From Candidatus Pelagibacter sp. (GTDB taxonomy: Bacteria; Pseudomonadota; Alphaproteobacteria; Pelagibacterales; Pelagibacteraceae), in the NCBI GenBank assembly GCA_028222445.1, contig JAOISU010000001.1, forward strand, positions 62,001-126,000: DNA of 64,000 nt. The letters are read 5' to 3'. The notes under the pieces were generated by a model, which was not told where the DNA came from, made no database searches, and was given only the letters and a program-made list of their open reading frames with translations. Positions 1 to 8,896 of the stretch are shown here, piece after piece. A program made the translations under genes and the position numbers. Position 1 is the stretch's first letter. Each line of letters opens with the position of its first letter.

Positions 1-171
1 GTTGCTTTAAATGATAATAAAGCAGACGCCATTATGTTTGGTAGATGGTTTATTGCTAACCCTGATCTTCCAGAAAGAATTGCTAAAAAAGCAGAGCTCA
101 ATAAATACGATAGAGCTACATTCTATGGTGGTGATGAAAAAGGTTACACAGACTACCCTTTTCTATCGTAG
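1..171 (+). CDS. NADH:flavin oxidoreductase (Old Yellow Enzyme family), C-terminal fragment
   Basis: The window opens inside an open frame that runs to a TAG at 169-171 and encodes the last 56 residues of a protein. It contains 'FGRWFIANPDLPER' followed by 'DRATFYGGDEKGYTDYP', the C-terminal signature of the NemA/Old Yellow Enzyme flavoproteins, where the first stretch closes the FMN site in the TIM barrel. Such enzymes reduce activated C=C bonds or nitro-esters with NAD(P)H. The N-terminus and active-site residues lie outside the window, so the substrate cannot be judged. The 63 bases to the next gene hold no clear terminator. Confidence 0.85.
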   Translation, partial: VALNDNKADAIMFGRWFIANPDLPERIAKKAELNKYDRATFYGGDEKGYTDYPFLS

Positions 172-234
172 GTAATAATAATCTATAAGGTTATCTTATA
201 CTTTTTTAAGTTTGATGGATTATAGTGCTAGTTA

Positions 235-1119
235 ATGAATAACTTTTTCTTATTTTTAATTACACTTTTTTGCTGGTCGCCTACTTGGTATGTAATCAAA
301 TTTCAATTAGGCTACGTTGATCCTTTAGTGTCAGTATTTTATAGATTTTTGATAGCTGCAATAGTTATTTTTGTTTATCTAATTTATAAGCAGAAAAATC
401 TTAAATTTTCTTTAAACCAGCATCTTTGGTTTTTACTATTTGGGGTTTGTCTTTATTCTCTAAATTATGTTTTCTTTTATCTATCAAATACTTACCTGAT
501 AAGCGCATTTCCAGCGATTGTCTTTTCAACGGTCGTTATTATGAATATTTTAGGAGAAGGCTTTTATTTTAAAAAGAAACCTTCTTTAAAAACTTTAATT
601 GGCGCAACTATTGGAATGATTGGGATTATAATCATCTTTAATGATGAGATATTCAACTTTAGCTTAAGTAATGGAACCCATGTTGGATTATTTTTAGCCT
701 TACTTGGTACATTTAGTGCATCAACAGGTAACATGGTTCACCAAAGAAACTTAAATAATAACTTTTCATTAATACCAACACTTGCGTATTCAATGCTTTA
801 TGGATCACTGGTCACATTATTTATTACTCAAATAAAAGGTACTGAATTATTATTTGAATATACTTTTAGTTATATTGCATCCCTTGCTTATCTATCAATA
901 GTTGGCTCAATATTTGCTTTTATATTTTACTTAAGATTGTTAGAGAAAGTTGGAGCTGGACGAGCGGGTTATGTTGGTGTTGTGATGCCTGTACTTGCTT
1001 TATTAATTTCAACTGTATTTGAAAACTTAGAATGGCAGCAAGATTTAATAATAGGCTTACCTATTTTAATAATTGGAGCTGTACTCGTTATTAATCAGAA
1101 AATAAAACCAATAAAATAA
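235..1119 (+). CDS. EamA/DMT-family permease
   Basis: This 294-residue, strongly hydrophobic protein shows about ten predicted membrane segments and no signal peptide, the usual size and topology of drug/metabolite transporter (EamA) proteins. The first repeat begins with 'CWSPTWYVIKFQLGYVDP', matching the first helix of EamA domains, and the C-terminal half has the typical 'GSIFAFIFYLRLLEKVGAGRAG' style of helix 8 to 9 (quoted here only in part by family pattern). These inner-membrane carriers move amino acids, nucleotide-sugars or other metabolites; the substrate is not predictable from sequence. It stands alone, convergent with the papain-like protein gene downstream. Confidence 0.82.
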   Translation: MNNFFLFLITLFCWSPTWYVIKFQLGYVDPLVSVFYRFLIAAIVIFVYLIYKQKNLKFSLNQHLWFLLFGVCLYSLNYVFFYLSNTYLISAFPAIVFSTVVIMNILGEGFYFKKKPSLKTLIGATIGMIGIIIIFNDEIFNFSLSNGTHVGLFLALLGTFSASTGNMVHQRNLNNNFSLIPTLAYSMLYGSLVTLFITQIKGTELLFEYTFSYIASLAYLSIVGSIFAFIFYLRLLEKVGAGRAGYVGVVMPVLALLISTVFENLEWQQDLIIGLPILIIGAVLVINQKIKPIK

Positions 1120-1185
1120 ATTATTTTTAGTCTTCTTTAAACTAAACGATATATCAATGTTTTATTAATAACTATTCTAATAACA

Positions 1186-1674
1186 TTAATTGGGCTTGGT
1201 CCAATATCCATAAACACAACGTGTGCCTCGTCTTGAACAATCATAAGTATCATGTAAGACACCATCTTTAACAACCGTTATGTGTTTTGAACAAGATACA
1301 ATTAAAGTCCCACTTGGAAGTTCATCTTTTTTTAAATGAACTTTACAACCTTGTCCAATAAACATTGTTGGCGTCCACTGCCACCCAAGTTTTTCAAGAT
1401 ATTTTTTAACCACCACTCTATGAGTGCCTGATCTTGGGCTATCATTTTTTTGTTTTAGGCTTCTAGCAAGTTTTGTTCTTGATGTAGTTCTAAATTCTTC
1501 ATTTGCCTTATAAAGATCATCATAAATTTTTTGATAAGGAAGATTTGTTACAATTGCAATAGATCTAACTACACAGTCTCCAGCTTTACCTTTATATCCA
1601 GCAGCCGCTCTGCCTCCATCATTGATTTCTAGTTCTAAATTGCTACTTGAAAATAATCTCTTAAAGAAATTCAC
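1186..1674 (-). CDS. Papain-like (cysteine-protease fold) small protein, function unknown
   Basis: I recognise this only as a conserved small protein with a papain-like triad pattern. In 162 residues it has 'GDCVVRSIAI' with Cys34 at the start of a helix, 'CSKHITVV' with His131, and 'DTYDCSRRGTRC' with Asp142/Asp145, in the Cys-His-Asp order of papain-like and transglutaminase-like folds. The spacing and the 'GDC.VRA.A' pattern are also common in phage and plasmid proteins of unknown role. There is no signal peptide, so it is probably cytoplasmic. Its ATG overlaps the stop of the upstream 97-residue gene by 4 bases, suggesting coupled translation. Peptidase activity is an inference. Confidence 0.6.
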   Translation of the reverse strand: MNFFKRLFSSSNLELEINDGGRAAAGYKGKAGDCVVRSIAIVTNLPYQKIYDDLYKANEEFRTTSRTKLARSLKQKNDSPRSGTHRVVVKKYLEKLGWQWTPTMFIGQGCKVHLKKDELPSGTLIVSCSKHITVVKDGVLHDTYDCSRRGTRCVYGYWTKPN

Positions 1675-1964
1675 GATTTAGTTTTATGATCTAAGATCTC
1701 GATCATACACTGGGTTGCATATTCACGCCATTCACTAGCAGTTTTGCCTTTAAGACTATCAAGCTGTTGCTTGTTACTATTAATGCTTTCTTGGTATTTA
1801 ACTTTATCAGTTTCTTCTAGATTTTTTTCCATGTTAGCAAGATTGGTTTCCATGGCACTAATCCAACCATTACCAAGTTCAACACATTTAACATCATCTT
1901 TCTCATCACAAACTTGCTTGAAGAAATTGAAAATAACATCATCTGTTTTAATCTCTTTGCTCAT
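1671..1964 (-). CDS. Hypothetical helical protein
   Basis: I do not recognise a family. The protein (97 residues from ATG at 1964; an in-frame TTG at 1976 would add four) is charged, predicted alpha-helical, and has Cys residues at 'QVCDEKDDVKCVE' and 'ATQCMIEI'. The ATG is preferred because it lies just past the SulP stop codon at 1966-1968, whereas the TTG is inside that gene. It is sandwiched between SulP and the papain-like gene, overlapping the latter by 4 bases, so the three genes are probably one transcription unit. No membrane segment or signal peptide is seen. Confidence 0.6.
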   Translation of the reverse strand: MSKEIKTDDVIFNFFKQVCDEKDDVKCVELGNGWISAMETNLANMEKNLEETDKVKYQESINSNKQQLDSLKGKTASEWREYATQCMIEILDHKTKS

Positions 1965-1965
1965 C

Positions 1966-3576
1966 TTATCTGCCAAAAATACCTAATTTAACATCATAAT
2001 CAACTGCAATTCCGTAATCAGGATCATCATCACTATCAACTACTAATTGGCCTGCTCTACTTAATAATCTATGACAATCTTTAGTTAAATGTCTTAATTT
2101 AACTTTTTTTCCAAAACTATTATATTTGTCAGCAATGTCTTCAATGGCTTTTAATGCTGATTGATCAATTACTTTTGATCCTGCAAAATCTATAATAATT
2201 ACTTCGGGATCTTCTTCTGGTTTAAATAATTCTAAAAAGCTATCAGTTGAACTAAAAAATAATGGTCCTTCTATTTCATAAACCTTAGCACCTTTTTCTC
2301 TAACAGATGGTCTCTCTATGGCTCTAATTCTTGATGCAGATTTCCAGGCAAAAACTAACGCAGATACAATTACTCCGACAATTACAGCGACAGCTAAATC
2401 CTCTAAAACAGTTACAACGGTTACAAGGACAATTACTAACGCATCACTCTTTGGTACAAAAAATAATATCTTTAAAGAGTTCCACGCAAAAGTTCCAATC
2501 ACTACCATAAACATTACACCAACTAGTGCTGCAATTGGGATCATCTCAATATAGTTTGATGTATATAAAATAAAAATTAATAAGAATACTGCTGCAGCTA
2601 TTCCTGCAATTCTTGTTCTACCGCCTGATTTTACGTTAATCATAGATTGACCGATCATCGCACATCCACCCATACCCCCAAAAAAACCAGTGACTGTATT
2701 TGCAAAGCCTTGCGCTAAACATTCCTGACTAGCCCCACCTCTTTTATTAGTGATTTCACCAACTAAGTTAAGAGTTAACAAGCTTTCAATTAAGCCAATT
2801 GCAGACAATATAAATGCATAAGGAAAAATGATCTTTAAAGTTTCAAAGTTTAAAGGAACACTTGGAATTGAAAATATTGGTAATCCTCCTTTAACACTTG
2901 CAAGATCTCCAACACTTGGAATATCAATCTTTAATGCTAAAACTAATATTGAAGTAACCAAAATTGCAGCAAGAGTTGCTGGTACTGCTTTAGTAATCTT
3001 TGGTAATAACCAAATGATTAACATGGTTAAAACAACAAACCCTATTGAAAAATATAAAGTGTTTCCTGAAATCCATTCTAATTGCCCCATTGCATTAAGG
3101 GTTTTAAACTGACTAAGTTGTGAAATACCTATAACAATTGCAAGGCCATTAACAAAACCAAGCATTACTGGTTGGGGTACCATTCTAATAAATTTTCCAA
3201 GTTTAAAGACACCCGCTAGTAATTGTAAAATGCCCATTAACACTACCGTTGCAAACAAATATTGTGCACCATGATCCATAACAAGGGACACCATAACAAC
3301 AGCTAAAGCACCAGTTGCTCCTGAAATCATTCCAGGTCTTCCACCAAACACAGCAGTAATTAAACCAACAATAAAAGCTGCATAAAGCCCTGATAAGGGT
3401 GCAACTCCTGCAACAAAAGCAAAGGCAATAGCTTCAGGGACTAACGCTAAAGCAACTGTTAAACCAGATAAAACTTCAATTCTAAATAAAGAAAAGGATG
3501 CCCCTTCCTTTGGAATATAATTTTGTGAGTTAAAGCCAATAGATTTAGCAAATGATGAGAGTGTGGTTTTAATCAA
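1966..3576 (-). CDS. SulP-family inorganic anion transporter with STAS domain
   Basis: The 536-residue protein has an N-terminal SulP core of about 10-14 membrane helices (roughly residues 20-420), recognisable from 'EAIAFAFVAGVAPLSGLYAA' and the 'GGMGGCAMIGQSMIN' stretch, and a cytoplasmic STAS domain (about 430-530) with 'VIIIDFAGSKVIDQSAL'. SulP proteins import sulfate, bicarbonate or dicarboxylates; the substrate is not settled by sequence. The STAS domain lacks an obvious Ser in the DxS position used by anti-sigma antagonists. It is the first gene of a minus-strand run, and about 170 bases precede it that hold a GC-rich hairpin. Confidence 0.88.
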   Translation of the reverse strand: MIKTTLSSFAKSIGFNSQNYIPKEGASFSLFRIEVLSGLTVALALVPEAIAFAFVAGVAPLSGLYAAFIVGLITAVFGGRPGMISGATGALAVVMVSLVMDHGAQYLFATVVLMGILQLLAGVFKLGKFIRMVPQPVMLGFVNGLAIVIGISQLSQFKTLNAMGQLEWISGNTLYFSIGFVVLTMLIIWLLPKITKAVPATLAAILVTSILVLALKIDIPSVGDLASVKGGLPIFSIPSVPLNFETLKIIFPYAFILSAIGLIESLLTLNLVGEITNKRGGASQECLAQGFANTVTGFFGGMGGCAMIGQSMINVKSGGRTRIAGIAAAVFLLIFILYTSNYIEMIPIAALVGVMFMVVIGTFAWNSLKILFFVPKSDALVIVLVTVVTVLEDLAVAVIVGVIVSALVFAWKSASRIRAIERPSVREKGAKVYEIEGPLFFSSTDSFLELFKPEEDPEVIIIDFAGSKVIDQSALKAIEDIADKYNSFGKKVKLRHLTKDCHRLLSRAGQLVVDSDDDPDYGIAVDYDVKLGIFGR

Positions 3577-3748
3577 TGTGTTTAAATTTTAATTATTTAT
3601 AAGTAGGCGTGTTATCTATTTAGTAAAGCAAGCAGTTGATAAAGTCTAGTTTCAATTAAAACGTGTTAACAAATTAGAGACGAATCAGATACATAATAGT
3701 TAAGAGGTAGTGGCGGGAGACTAAAACTACCTCTGTCCTCACCCTCTA
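3577..3748. other. Intergenic region with a GC-rich hairpin of unknown role
   Basis: This 172-base gap separates the HIT gene stop from the SulP start, both on the minus strand. It contains a perfect 9-base inverted repeat, 3703-3711 with 3726-3734, closing a 14-base loop. The loop (GGCGGGAGAC) can pair partly with the bases just outside the stem at 3735-3744 (7 of 10 positions), giving a possible pseudoknot. No T-run follows the stem on either strand, so it is not a standard terminator. I see no open frame and cannot match it to a known riboswitch. Confidence 0.35.
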
Positions 3749-4147
3749 TTAAAAATACTTTTTAATTTTAGAAATAGTTTTAGCTAATAAATTTTTTGTA
3801 TAAGGTTTTCCTTTAACCACCCAAACCGATAACGGCCAAGTACTATCTTTAGTAGATCTTGCAATTATATGAATGTGTAACTGAGGAACAATATTACCAA
3901 TTTTTTCAACATTAAGTTTTTTTGTTTTAAATATTTTTTTCATTAACTTGCTGCAATGAACAATTTCCTTCATTAATAGCATTTGGTCTTTTGAGTTAAG
4001 TTCAGAAATATCAGTAATATTTTTTCGCTTAGGAATTAAAATGATCCAAGGAAATTTAGCGTTATCAATTAAACGAATGCTACACAGTTTTAATTCAGTT
4101 ATTAAATGAGAATCTTTTAGAAAACTTTTACTTACTTTATTTGCCAT
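3749..4147 (-). CDS. HIT-family protein
   Basis: The 132-residue protein carries 'VPQLHIHIIARSTKDSTWP', with His91 and His93 of the histidine-triad motif and the Arg-rich continuation common in a HIT subfamily of alphaproteobacteria. The usual third His position is Ile here, as in that subfamily. HIT proteins are nucleotide hydrolases or transferases acting on AMP- or UMP-linked substrates; the physiological substrate of this group is not known. 'FPWIILIPKRKNI' near residues 33-45 matches the conserved strand before the catalytic half. It is divergent from the DUF2061 gene, with 59 bases between starts. Confidence 0.82.
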   Translation of the reverse strand: MANKVSKSFLKDSHLITELKLCSIRLIDNAKFPWIILIPKRKNITDISELNSKDQMLLMKEIVHCSKLMKKIFKTKKLNVEKIGNIVPQLHIHIIARSTKDSTWPLSVWVVKGKPYTKNLLAKTISKIKKYF

Positions 4148-4206
4148 TGTTAAACATTAATATAAATGTGTTCTATAAGCAAAAATTATTATAGGCTCAA
4201 TTAATT

Positions 4207-4407
4207 ATGGCTGACAAAAAAATACGATCTGTTGCTAAAACATTTTCATGGAGACTTTTTATTTTTATCTACTGGGTAATATTTGGATATATTTTTACTG
4301 GTAGTTTTAAAGGAGCTGGAATATTGGGACTAGGCTCTATAATTCCTCTTTTTTTTTATTATTTTCATGAAAGAATTTGGAATAAAGTTAAATGGGGTCT
4401 TAATTAA
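4207..4407 (+). CDS. DUF2061 small membrane protein
   Basis: This 66-residue protein has two hydrophobic segments (about 13-31 and 36-50) and ends in 'YYFHERIWNKVKWG', the diagnostic C-terminus of DUF2061 proteins. The N-terminus 'RSVAKTFSWRL' also fits the family. The role of DUF2061 is unknown; it is sometimes found beside sulfate-assimilation genes, which here may or may not be relevant to the nearby SulP and TauE-type permeases. It is followed after 16 bases by the convergent malonyl-CoA decarboxylase gene. Confidence 0.8.
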   Translation: MADKKIRSVAKTFSWRLFIFIYWVIFGYIFTGSFKGAGILGLGSIIPLFFYYFHERIWNKVKWGLN

Positions 4408-4423
4408 AATTCAAAGATTATAT

Positions 4424-5728
4424 TTATAAATATTTTTTTATTTTATCAGAGACAATTACTTTATTGCTATTCATGTAATCTTCATGATTTTTTTCAATAT
4501 TTTTTAATTCATAAAGATAATTGACCATCACACCATAAGATCTTTTAAAGCCAGTTTCTGAAATATTAGCATTAATTACAATATCTTCTACAATAGCTCC
4601 ATTGCCTAAATGAAATCTGCTCACATCATTAACAGGTAACCCTTTGTGGTTTTTTTCATTAACAATATAATGTGCAACTAATTTAGTTATTGCTTCTTTA
4701 TTTTTTACAATTCTACCATCACCTAGTTTTAAGTCTTGAGATTTTAAAAAGATAACATCTTGATCTTTTAGATCGCCTAAAATATTTTTAATCTTAGTTT
4801 CTTCTAAATAACTAAACCAATCAGCAAACCCTGGTATAGGTGATAAGGTGCCAAAGTTTTTAATATGAGGTAGCTCTTCTTGTATTTCATAAACTACTCT
4901 CTTTATTAAAAAATTACCCAAAGTGACTCTAGATAGACCTTCTTGACAGTTACTAATTGAATAAAAAGTAGCAGTATCATAAGATTTTCCTTCATTATCA
5001 GTCGGCTTCATTAATTCTTGAATAGATCTACCAAGACCTTTTGTAAGGGCTACTTGAACAAAAATAATAGGCTCATCTTCAAGAGCTGGATGAAAGTAAG
5101 AAAAAAACCTTCTATCTTCCCCTAATCTTCTTTTAAGTTCATTCATATCTTTTATTTGATGAACTCTTTCATATTTAATTATTTTTTCTAAAACTGCAGC
5201 CTTTGTATCCCACGTGATTTTAGAAAGTTTAAGAAATCCTGGATTAAACCAAGCTCTAAATAAATGTCTAAGATCATTATCTAATTCTGAAAGTTCTTTG
5301 TTGTCTTTTAATATTTTTATTAAATCTTCTCTTAATGCAACTATAATCGCTGTTCCATTGGGTGCCATATTCATTCTTCTAAAAAGTTCTCTTCTCTTAC
5401 CTTCAGAAACTTTAAATAAATTTGACAAAGTATTTTCGTTTTGAGATTTGGTATATTTTTCAATTGCTTCGTTAACTTTTGTAAAGCTAGGCTTATATTT
5501 CTCATTAATTTTTTTAAAAAATAATAATTTATTTTCTGGAGATAGTGATTGATATAGTTCAGTAATATCTCTAGCTACAGTTATTCCAAATGCTGCACCT
5601 TTGTGTGAAATTAAATCATCACATAAAGAAAAAATAGATTCTAAGTCATTTTTTTTAATCTTTTTTATACTAAAAAGTTTTTGACCTGCATCAGCAATAG
5701 ATGAAATTATCTCTTTAAAATTAAACAT
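4424..5728 (-). CDS. Malonyl-CoA decarboxylase
   Basis: The 434-residue protein matches malonyl-CoA decarboxylase along its length: an N-terminal helical domain, then the acetyltransferase-like catalytic domain with 'FYSISNCQEGLSRVTLGNF', 'IKNFGTLSPIPGFADW' and the late 'SRFHLGNGA' that carries the catalytic His. The enzyme converts malonyl-CoA to acetyl-CoA and CO2 in the cytoplasm. It is the last gene of a minus-strand run that begins with a TRAP binding protein, and starts 6 bases after the TauE-type permease gene. With the divergent CoA-transferase at 10.5 kb this suggests malonate (or a close analogue) as a carbon source; that substrate is inferred, not shown. Confidence 0.9.
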   Translation of the reverse strand: MFNFKEIISSIADAGQKLFSIKKIKKNDLESIFSLCDDLISHKGAAFGITVARDITELYQSLSPENKLLFFKKINEKYKPSFTKVNEAIEKYTKSQNENTLSNLFKVSEGKRRELFRRMNMAPNGTAIIVALREDLIKILKDNKELSELDNDLRHLFRAWFNPGFLKLSKITWDTKAAVLEKIIKYERVHQIKDMNELKRRLGEDRRFFSYFHPALEDEPIIFVQVALTKGLGRSIQELMKPTDNEGKSYDTATFYSISNCQEGLSRVTLGNFLIKRVVYEIQEELPHIKNFGTLSPIPGFADWFSYLEETKIKNILGDLKDQDVIFLKSQDLKLGDGRIVKNKEAITKLVAHYIVNEKNHKGLPVNDVSRFHLGNGAIVEDIVINANISETGFKRSYGVMVNYLYELKNIEKNHEDYMNSNKVIVSDKIKKYL

Positions 5729-5734
5729 AATTAA

Positions 5735-6571
5735 TTATATAATATTTAGATATTCAACGAAAGATCTTACGGATACTATAAGTAAAAAAGTACCAAAAAT
5801 TTTACTTAATAATTTTTTATCTATTTTATAAACAGCTTTTGCTCCCAACCTAGCCATAATCATTGTAACTGGAACAAATACTGCAAACCCTAATAAATTT
5901 ATATAACCTACACTAAAAGGTGTGTTGATATTATCAATTATCTTTCCACCCATAATCATTGTGATCGTTCCACTAAGTGAAATCAAAAAGCCAACTGCTG
6001 CAGCTGTACCAATGGATTTTCTTATGTCATAACCAAAAGTTCTCATAAATGGTACCATTAAAGATCCTCCACCAATGCCTAGAGGAACTGAAATAAAACC
6101 AATCACAATCCCTGAGATATTTTTGACAATGTCTGAAATTGTTTTAGGATTTTCAACAAGTTTTTCTCTAAGAAAAATAAAAAATAAACCCACCATAAAA
6201 GCAAATATTGAAAAGAATAATACTAAAGTTGGTGTCTTTAAATTAACTGCTAAAAAAGTTCCAGCAATAACACCTATTAAAATAAATATACCAAAAGATT
6301 TTACCATCTTGAAATCTACCGCATCATGCTCCATATGTGTTTTGGTAGAAATTATTGAAGTTGGAATAATAATCGCTAAAGAAGTTCCAACAGCTAAATG
6401 CATTCTGGTAACTAATTCAAAATCTAATACTGTAAAAGCATAATACAAAGCTGGAACCATTATAATTCCACCACCAACACCAAGTAATCCAGCCATAAAT
6501 CCTGCAACAGCTGCAGATATTGCAAGGACTGATAGTAGGTTAATTATCTCACCATAGTTTAAGTTTTCCAT
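5735..6571 (-). CDS. TauE/SafE-family sulfite/organic-anion permease
   Basis: A 278-residue inner-membrane protein with about eight predicted helices and the two internal glycine-rich repeats of the TauE/SafE (TSUP) family: 'GLLGVGGGIIMVP' at 28-40 and 'PLGIGGGSLMVP' at 163-174. Family members export sulfite or sulfoacetate, or carry organic anions. Its ATG overlaps the dusA stop by one base and it precedes malonyl-CoA decarboxylase by 6 bases, so it may serve the same carboxylate pathway rather than sulfur export. The sulfonate genes of this window lie more than 50 kb away. Confidence 0.85.
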   Translation of the reverse strand: MENLNYGEIINLLSVLAISAAVAGFMAGLLGVGGGIIMVPALYYAFTVLDFELVTRMHLAVGTSLAIIIPTSIISTKTHMEHDAVDFKMVKSFGIFILIGVIAGTFLAVNLKTPTLVLFFSIFAFMVGLFFIFLREKLVENPKTISDIVKNISGIVIGFISVPLGIGGGSLMVPFMRTFGYDIRKSIGTAAAVGFLISLSGTITMIMGGKIIDNINTPFSVGYINLLGFAVFVPVTMIMARLGAKAVYKIDKKLLSKIFGTFLLIVSVRSFVEYLNII

Positions 6572-7575
6572 TATGAGTTAGCTTGATTAGCTTTTTCGTT
6601 ATTTTGCACAATGGTCATTATATGTTTTGATTTTTGAAAATCAGAATCTCTTGCCATCATATTATCACTTAAATATCTCTTCCATTCTTTTGAGCCTATT
6701 TGACCGTGATATAATCCAACTGTGTGTCTCATAATATGATTTACTTTTGTGCCAAGCTTAACTTCTTTCTCAAGGTATTCTAGTAGTTTTGCAGCTATTT
6801 CCTCTCTTGTTGGCTGTTCTTTTGTTCCAAAAATTTCGTTTTCAATCTCAACTAAAGAATAAGGATTTTGATAGATGGACCTGCCAATCATAACTCCATC
6901 ACATAAAGTTAAGTGATTTTTAATCTCATCAATTTTTGAAATACCTCCATTAATAATAATTTCTAAATCAGGATTTTCTTCTTTAACTTTATAAACCATT
7001 CCATAGTTTAGTTTTGGAATATTCAAATTTTGTTTAGGAGATAGTCCAGTTAAGATAGCCTTTCTTGCGTGTAGTATAAAAGTATTACAACCGACACCTT
7101 TCATCTTTAATATGAAATTATTTAAATAATCAAATTCTTCTGTATCATCAAAACCAATTCTAGTTTTGGCAGTTACAGGAATTTTACAAGCATTCACCAT
7201 TGAATTAATACATTCGGCAACTAAATCAGGTTCTTTCATTAAACAAGCACCAAACATATTTTTTTGAACCTTTTTGCTAGGACAACCTAAATTAATATTA
7301 ATTTCATCATAACCCATGTCTTCTGCAATTTTGGCAACTTCAGCTAATTCCGCTTTATCAGATCCACCCACTTGTAATGCTAAAGGTTTTTCTTCTGAAC
7401 TATAAGATAGAATTTTTTTTCGATCTCCATGAATTGCAGATTTTGTTGCAACCATTTCTGAATACAGCATAACATTTTTGCTCATCAATCTTAGAAAGTA
7501 ACGATCATGACGATCTGTACAATCCATCATGGGTGCTACTGAAATTTTTCTATTAATTTTTTTTTTAATATCCAA
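6571..7575 (-). CDS. dusA: tRNA-dihydrouridine synthase A
   Basis: The 334-residue FMN-dependent TIM-barrel enzyme shows 'APMMDCTDRHDRYF' (14-27), 'NLGCPSKKVQ' (95-104), the catalytic Cys111 in 'GACLMKEP', and 'KTRIG' with the phosphate-binding 'NGGI' further on. The 'CTDRHDR' signature separates DusA from DusB and DusC; DusA reduces U20/U20a in the tRNA D-loop with NADPH. Unusually it sits inside a transporter operon: it overlaps the upstream dctM gene by 11 bases and the downstream TauE gene by one. This is probably a streamlining effect rather than a functional link. Confidence 0.94.
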   Translation of the reverse strand: MDIKKKINRKISVAPMMDCTDRHDRYFLRLMSKNVMLYSEMVATKSAIHGDRKKILSYSSEEKPLALQVGGSDKAELAEVAKIAEDMGYDEININLGCPSKKVQKNMFGACLMKEPDLVAECINSMVNACKIPVTAKTRIGFDDTEEFDYLNNFILKMKGVGCNTFILHARKAILTGLSPKQNLNIPKLNYGMVYKVKEENPDLEIIINGGISKIDEIKNHLTLCDGVMIGRSIYQNPYSLVEIENEIFGTKEQPTREEIAAKLLEYLEKEVKLGTKVNHIMRHTVGLYHGQIGSKEWKRYLSDNMMARDSDFQKSKHIMTIVQNNEKANQANS

Positions 7576-8896
7576 GAGGTTTACCCATTAGTTTATCAGG
7601 CAACCACGTTACTATCTCAGGGAAGATGCATAATATTACTATAGATAAAACCATCATCATCATAAATGGAAATGATCCCCTTAAGATTGTAGATAGACTT
7701 ACATCAGGCGTTATTCCTTTAATTATATAAAGATTTAATCCAACAGGTGGTGTTATTAAGCCTATTTCCATATTTATTGTAAATACTATTGCAAACCAAT
7801 ACGGATCAAAACCCAATGTAGTTATCACTGGTAACAATATAGCTGAAGTCATTACAATGACTGCAACTGGTGGTAAAAAGAATCCAGCAACAAGTAAAAA
7901 CACATTAACAATTAAAAAGATCATCCATTTATTACTGCTTAACTCAATCATACTTTGAGCAAGCGATTGGGTTACGTAAAGTTGAGATAATGTAAATGCA
8001 AAAAGATAAGAGGCTGCAATAATAAACATTATCATAACACTCTCTTTCATTGAAACTTTAACAATATTCCATATTTTTTTAGGCTGATAAATTTTGTAAA
8101 CAACTGCAATCATTACAAAAACTAAGAATGCTCCAACACCAGATGCTTCAGATGGTGTAGCTACACCTCCATAGAGAACGTATAAAACTCCAACAATAAT
8201 AGCTAAGAATGGAAAAATTCTAGGAAGAACTTCAAATTTTTCTCTCAACGTTGGTGGTTTTCTGTTTCTTAATAATTTAGCTGCATTTTTATCAATGAAG
8301 TAACTGTGTATTAGCGCCCAAACAGCAAAAAGACTGGCCAACATAAAACCAGGAATAATACCTGCTAAAAATAATCTTCCAATAGAAGTACCTGTTGCCA
8401 TTCCATAAACAATTAAAACTATACTTGGTGGAATTAAAACCCCAAGCGTTCCTCCAGCTGCAATTGTACCGGTAGCTATTTGGTCTGAATATCCTCTTTT
8501 TCTCATTTCAGGAATTCCCATAGTTCCAATAGCAGCACACGTTGCAGGACTTGACCCACTTAATGCTGCAAAAATTGAACATGCTCCAATATTAGAGATT
8601 ACTAAGCCACCAGGAACTCTCCATAACCATCTATCAAGACCAGTATAAAGATCTTTTCCAGCGGGAGAGTTGGCTACAGCCATTCCCATAAGAATAAACA
8701 TTGGGATTGATAGTAAAACAAATGAATTTAAGCCTGCATAAAATGTTTCTGCAAAAACATCTAGCATTTGAAATCCTTCAAAAGCGATTAATAAAGCAAT
8801 TGAGACAAAACTTAAACCAAAAGCAATTGGAATTCCTGAGAACAAAACTATTAAAGTAAAGATAGCAACTATTAGTGCAATCATTAAAGGATCCAT
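7565..8896 (-). CDS. dctM: TRAP transporter large permease (first system)
   Basis: The 443-residue protein has about 12 predicted helices and family landmarks such as 'SGSSPATCAAIGTMGIPEM', 'GTLGVLIPPSI' and 'ITPPVGLNLYIIKG'. DctM is the Na+-coupled transport subunit of tripartite ATP-independent periplasmic transporters. Its ATG overlaps the dctQ stop in a TAATG junction, so the two are translationally coupled. It is followed by dusA with an 11-base overlap. With malonyl-CoA decarboxylase downstream, a C3-C4 dicarboxylate is the likeliest cargo, but this is inferred from context only. Confidence 0.93.
   Translation of the reverse strand: MDPLMIALIVAIFTLIVLFSGIPIAFGLSFVSIALLIAFEGFQMLDVFAETFYAGLNSFVLLSIPMFILMGMAVANSPAGKDLYTGLDRWLWRVPGGLVISNIGACSIFAALSGSSPATCAAIGTMGIPEMRKRGYSDQIATGTIAAGGTLGVLIPPSIVLIVYGMATGTSIGRLFLAGIIPGFMLASLFAVWALIHSYFIDKNAAKLLRNRKPPTLREKFEVLPRIFPFLAIIVGVLYVLYGGVATPSEASGVGAFLVFVMIAVVYKIYQPKKIWNIVKVSMKESVMIMFIIAASYLFAFTLSQLYVTQSLAQSMIELSSNKWMIFLIVNVFLLVAGFFLPPVAVIVMTSAILLPVITTLGFDPYWFAIVFTINMEIGLITPPVGLNLYIIKGITPDVSLSTILRGSFPFMMMMVLSIVILCIFPEIVTWLPDKLMGKPLGY

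Noticed and set aside
3703..3745. Resemblance of the hairpin to a tRNA or tmRNA 3' end (CCCGCCACTACC)
   Set aside because: No T-loop TTCRANY sequence, no acceptor partner and no tag frame are present, so only a generic hairpin is claimed.
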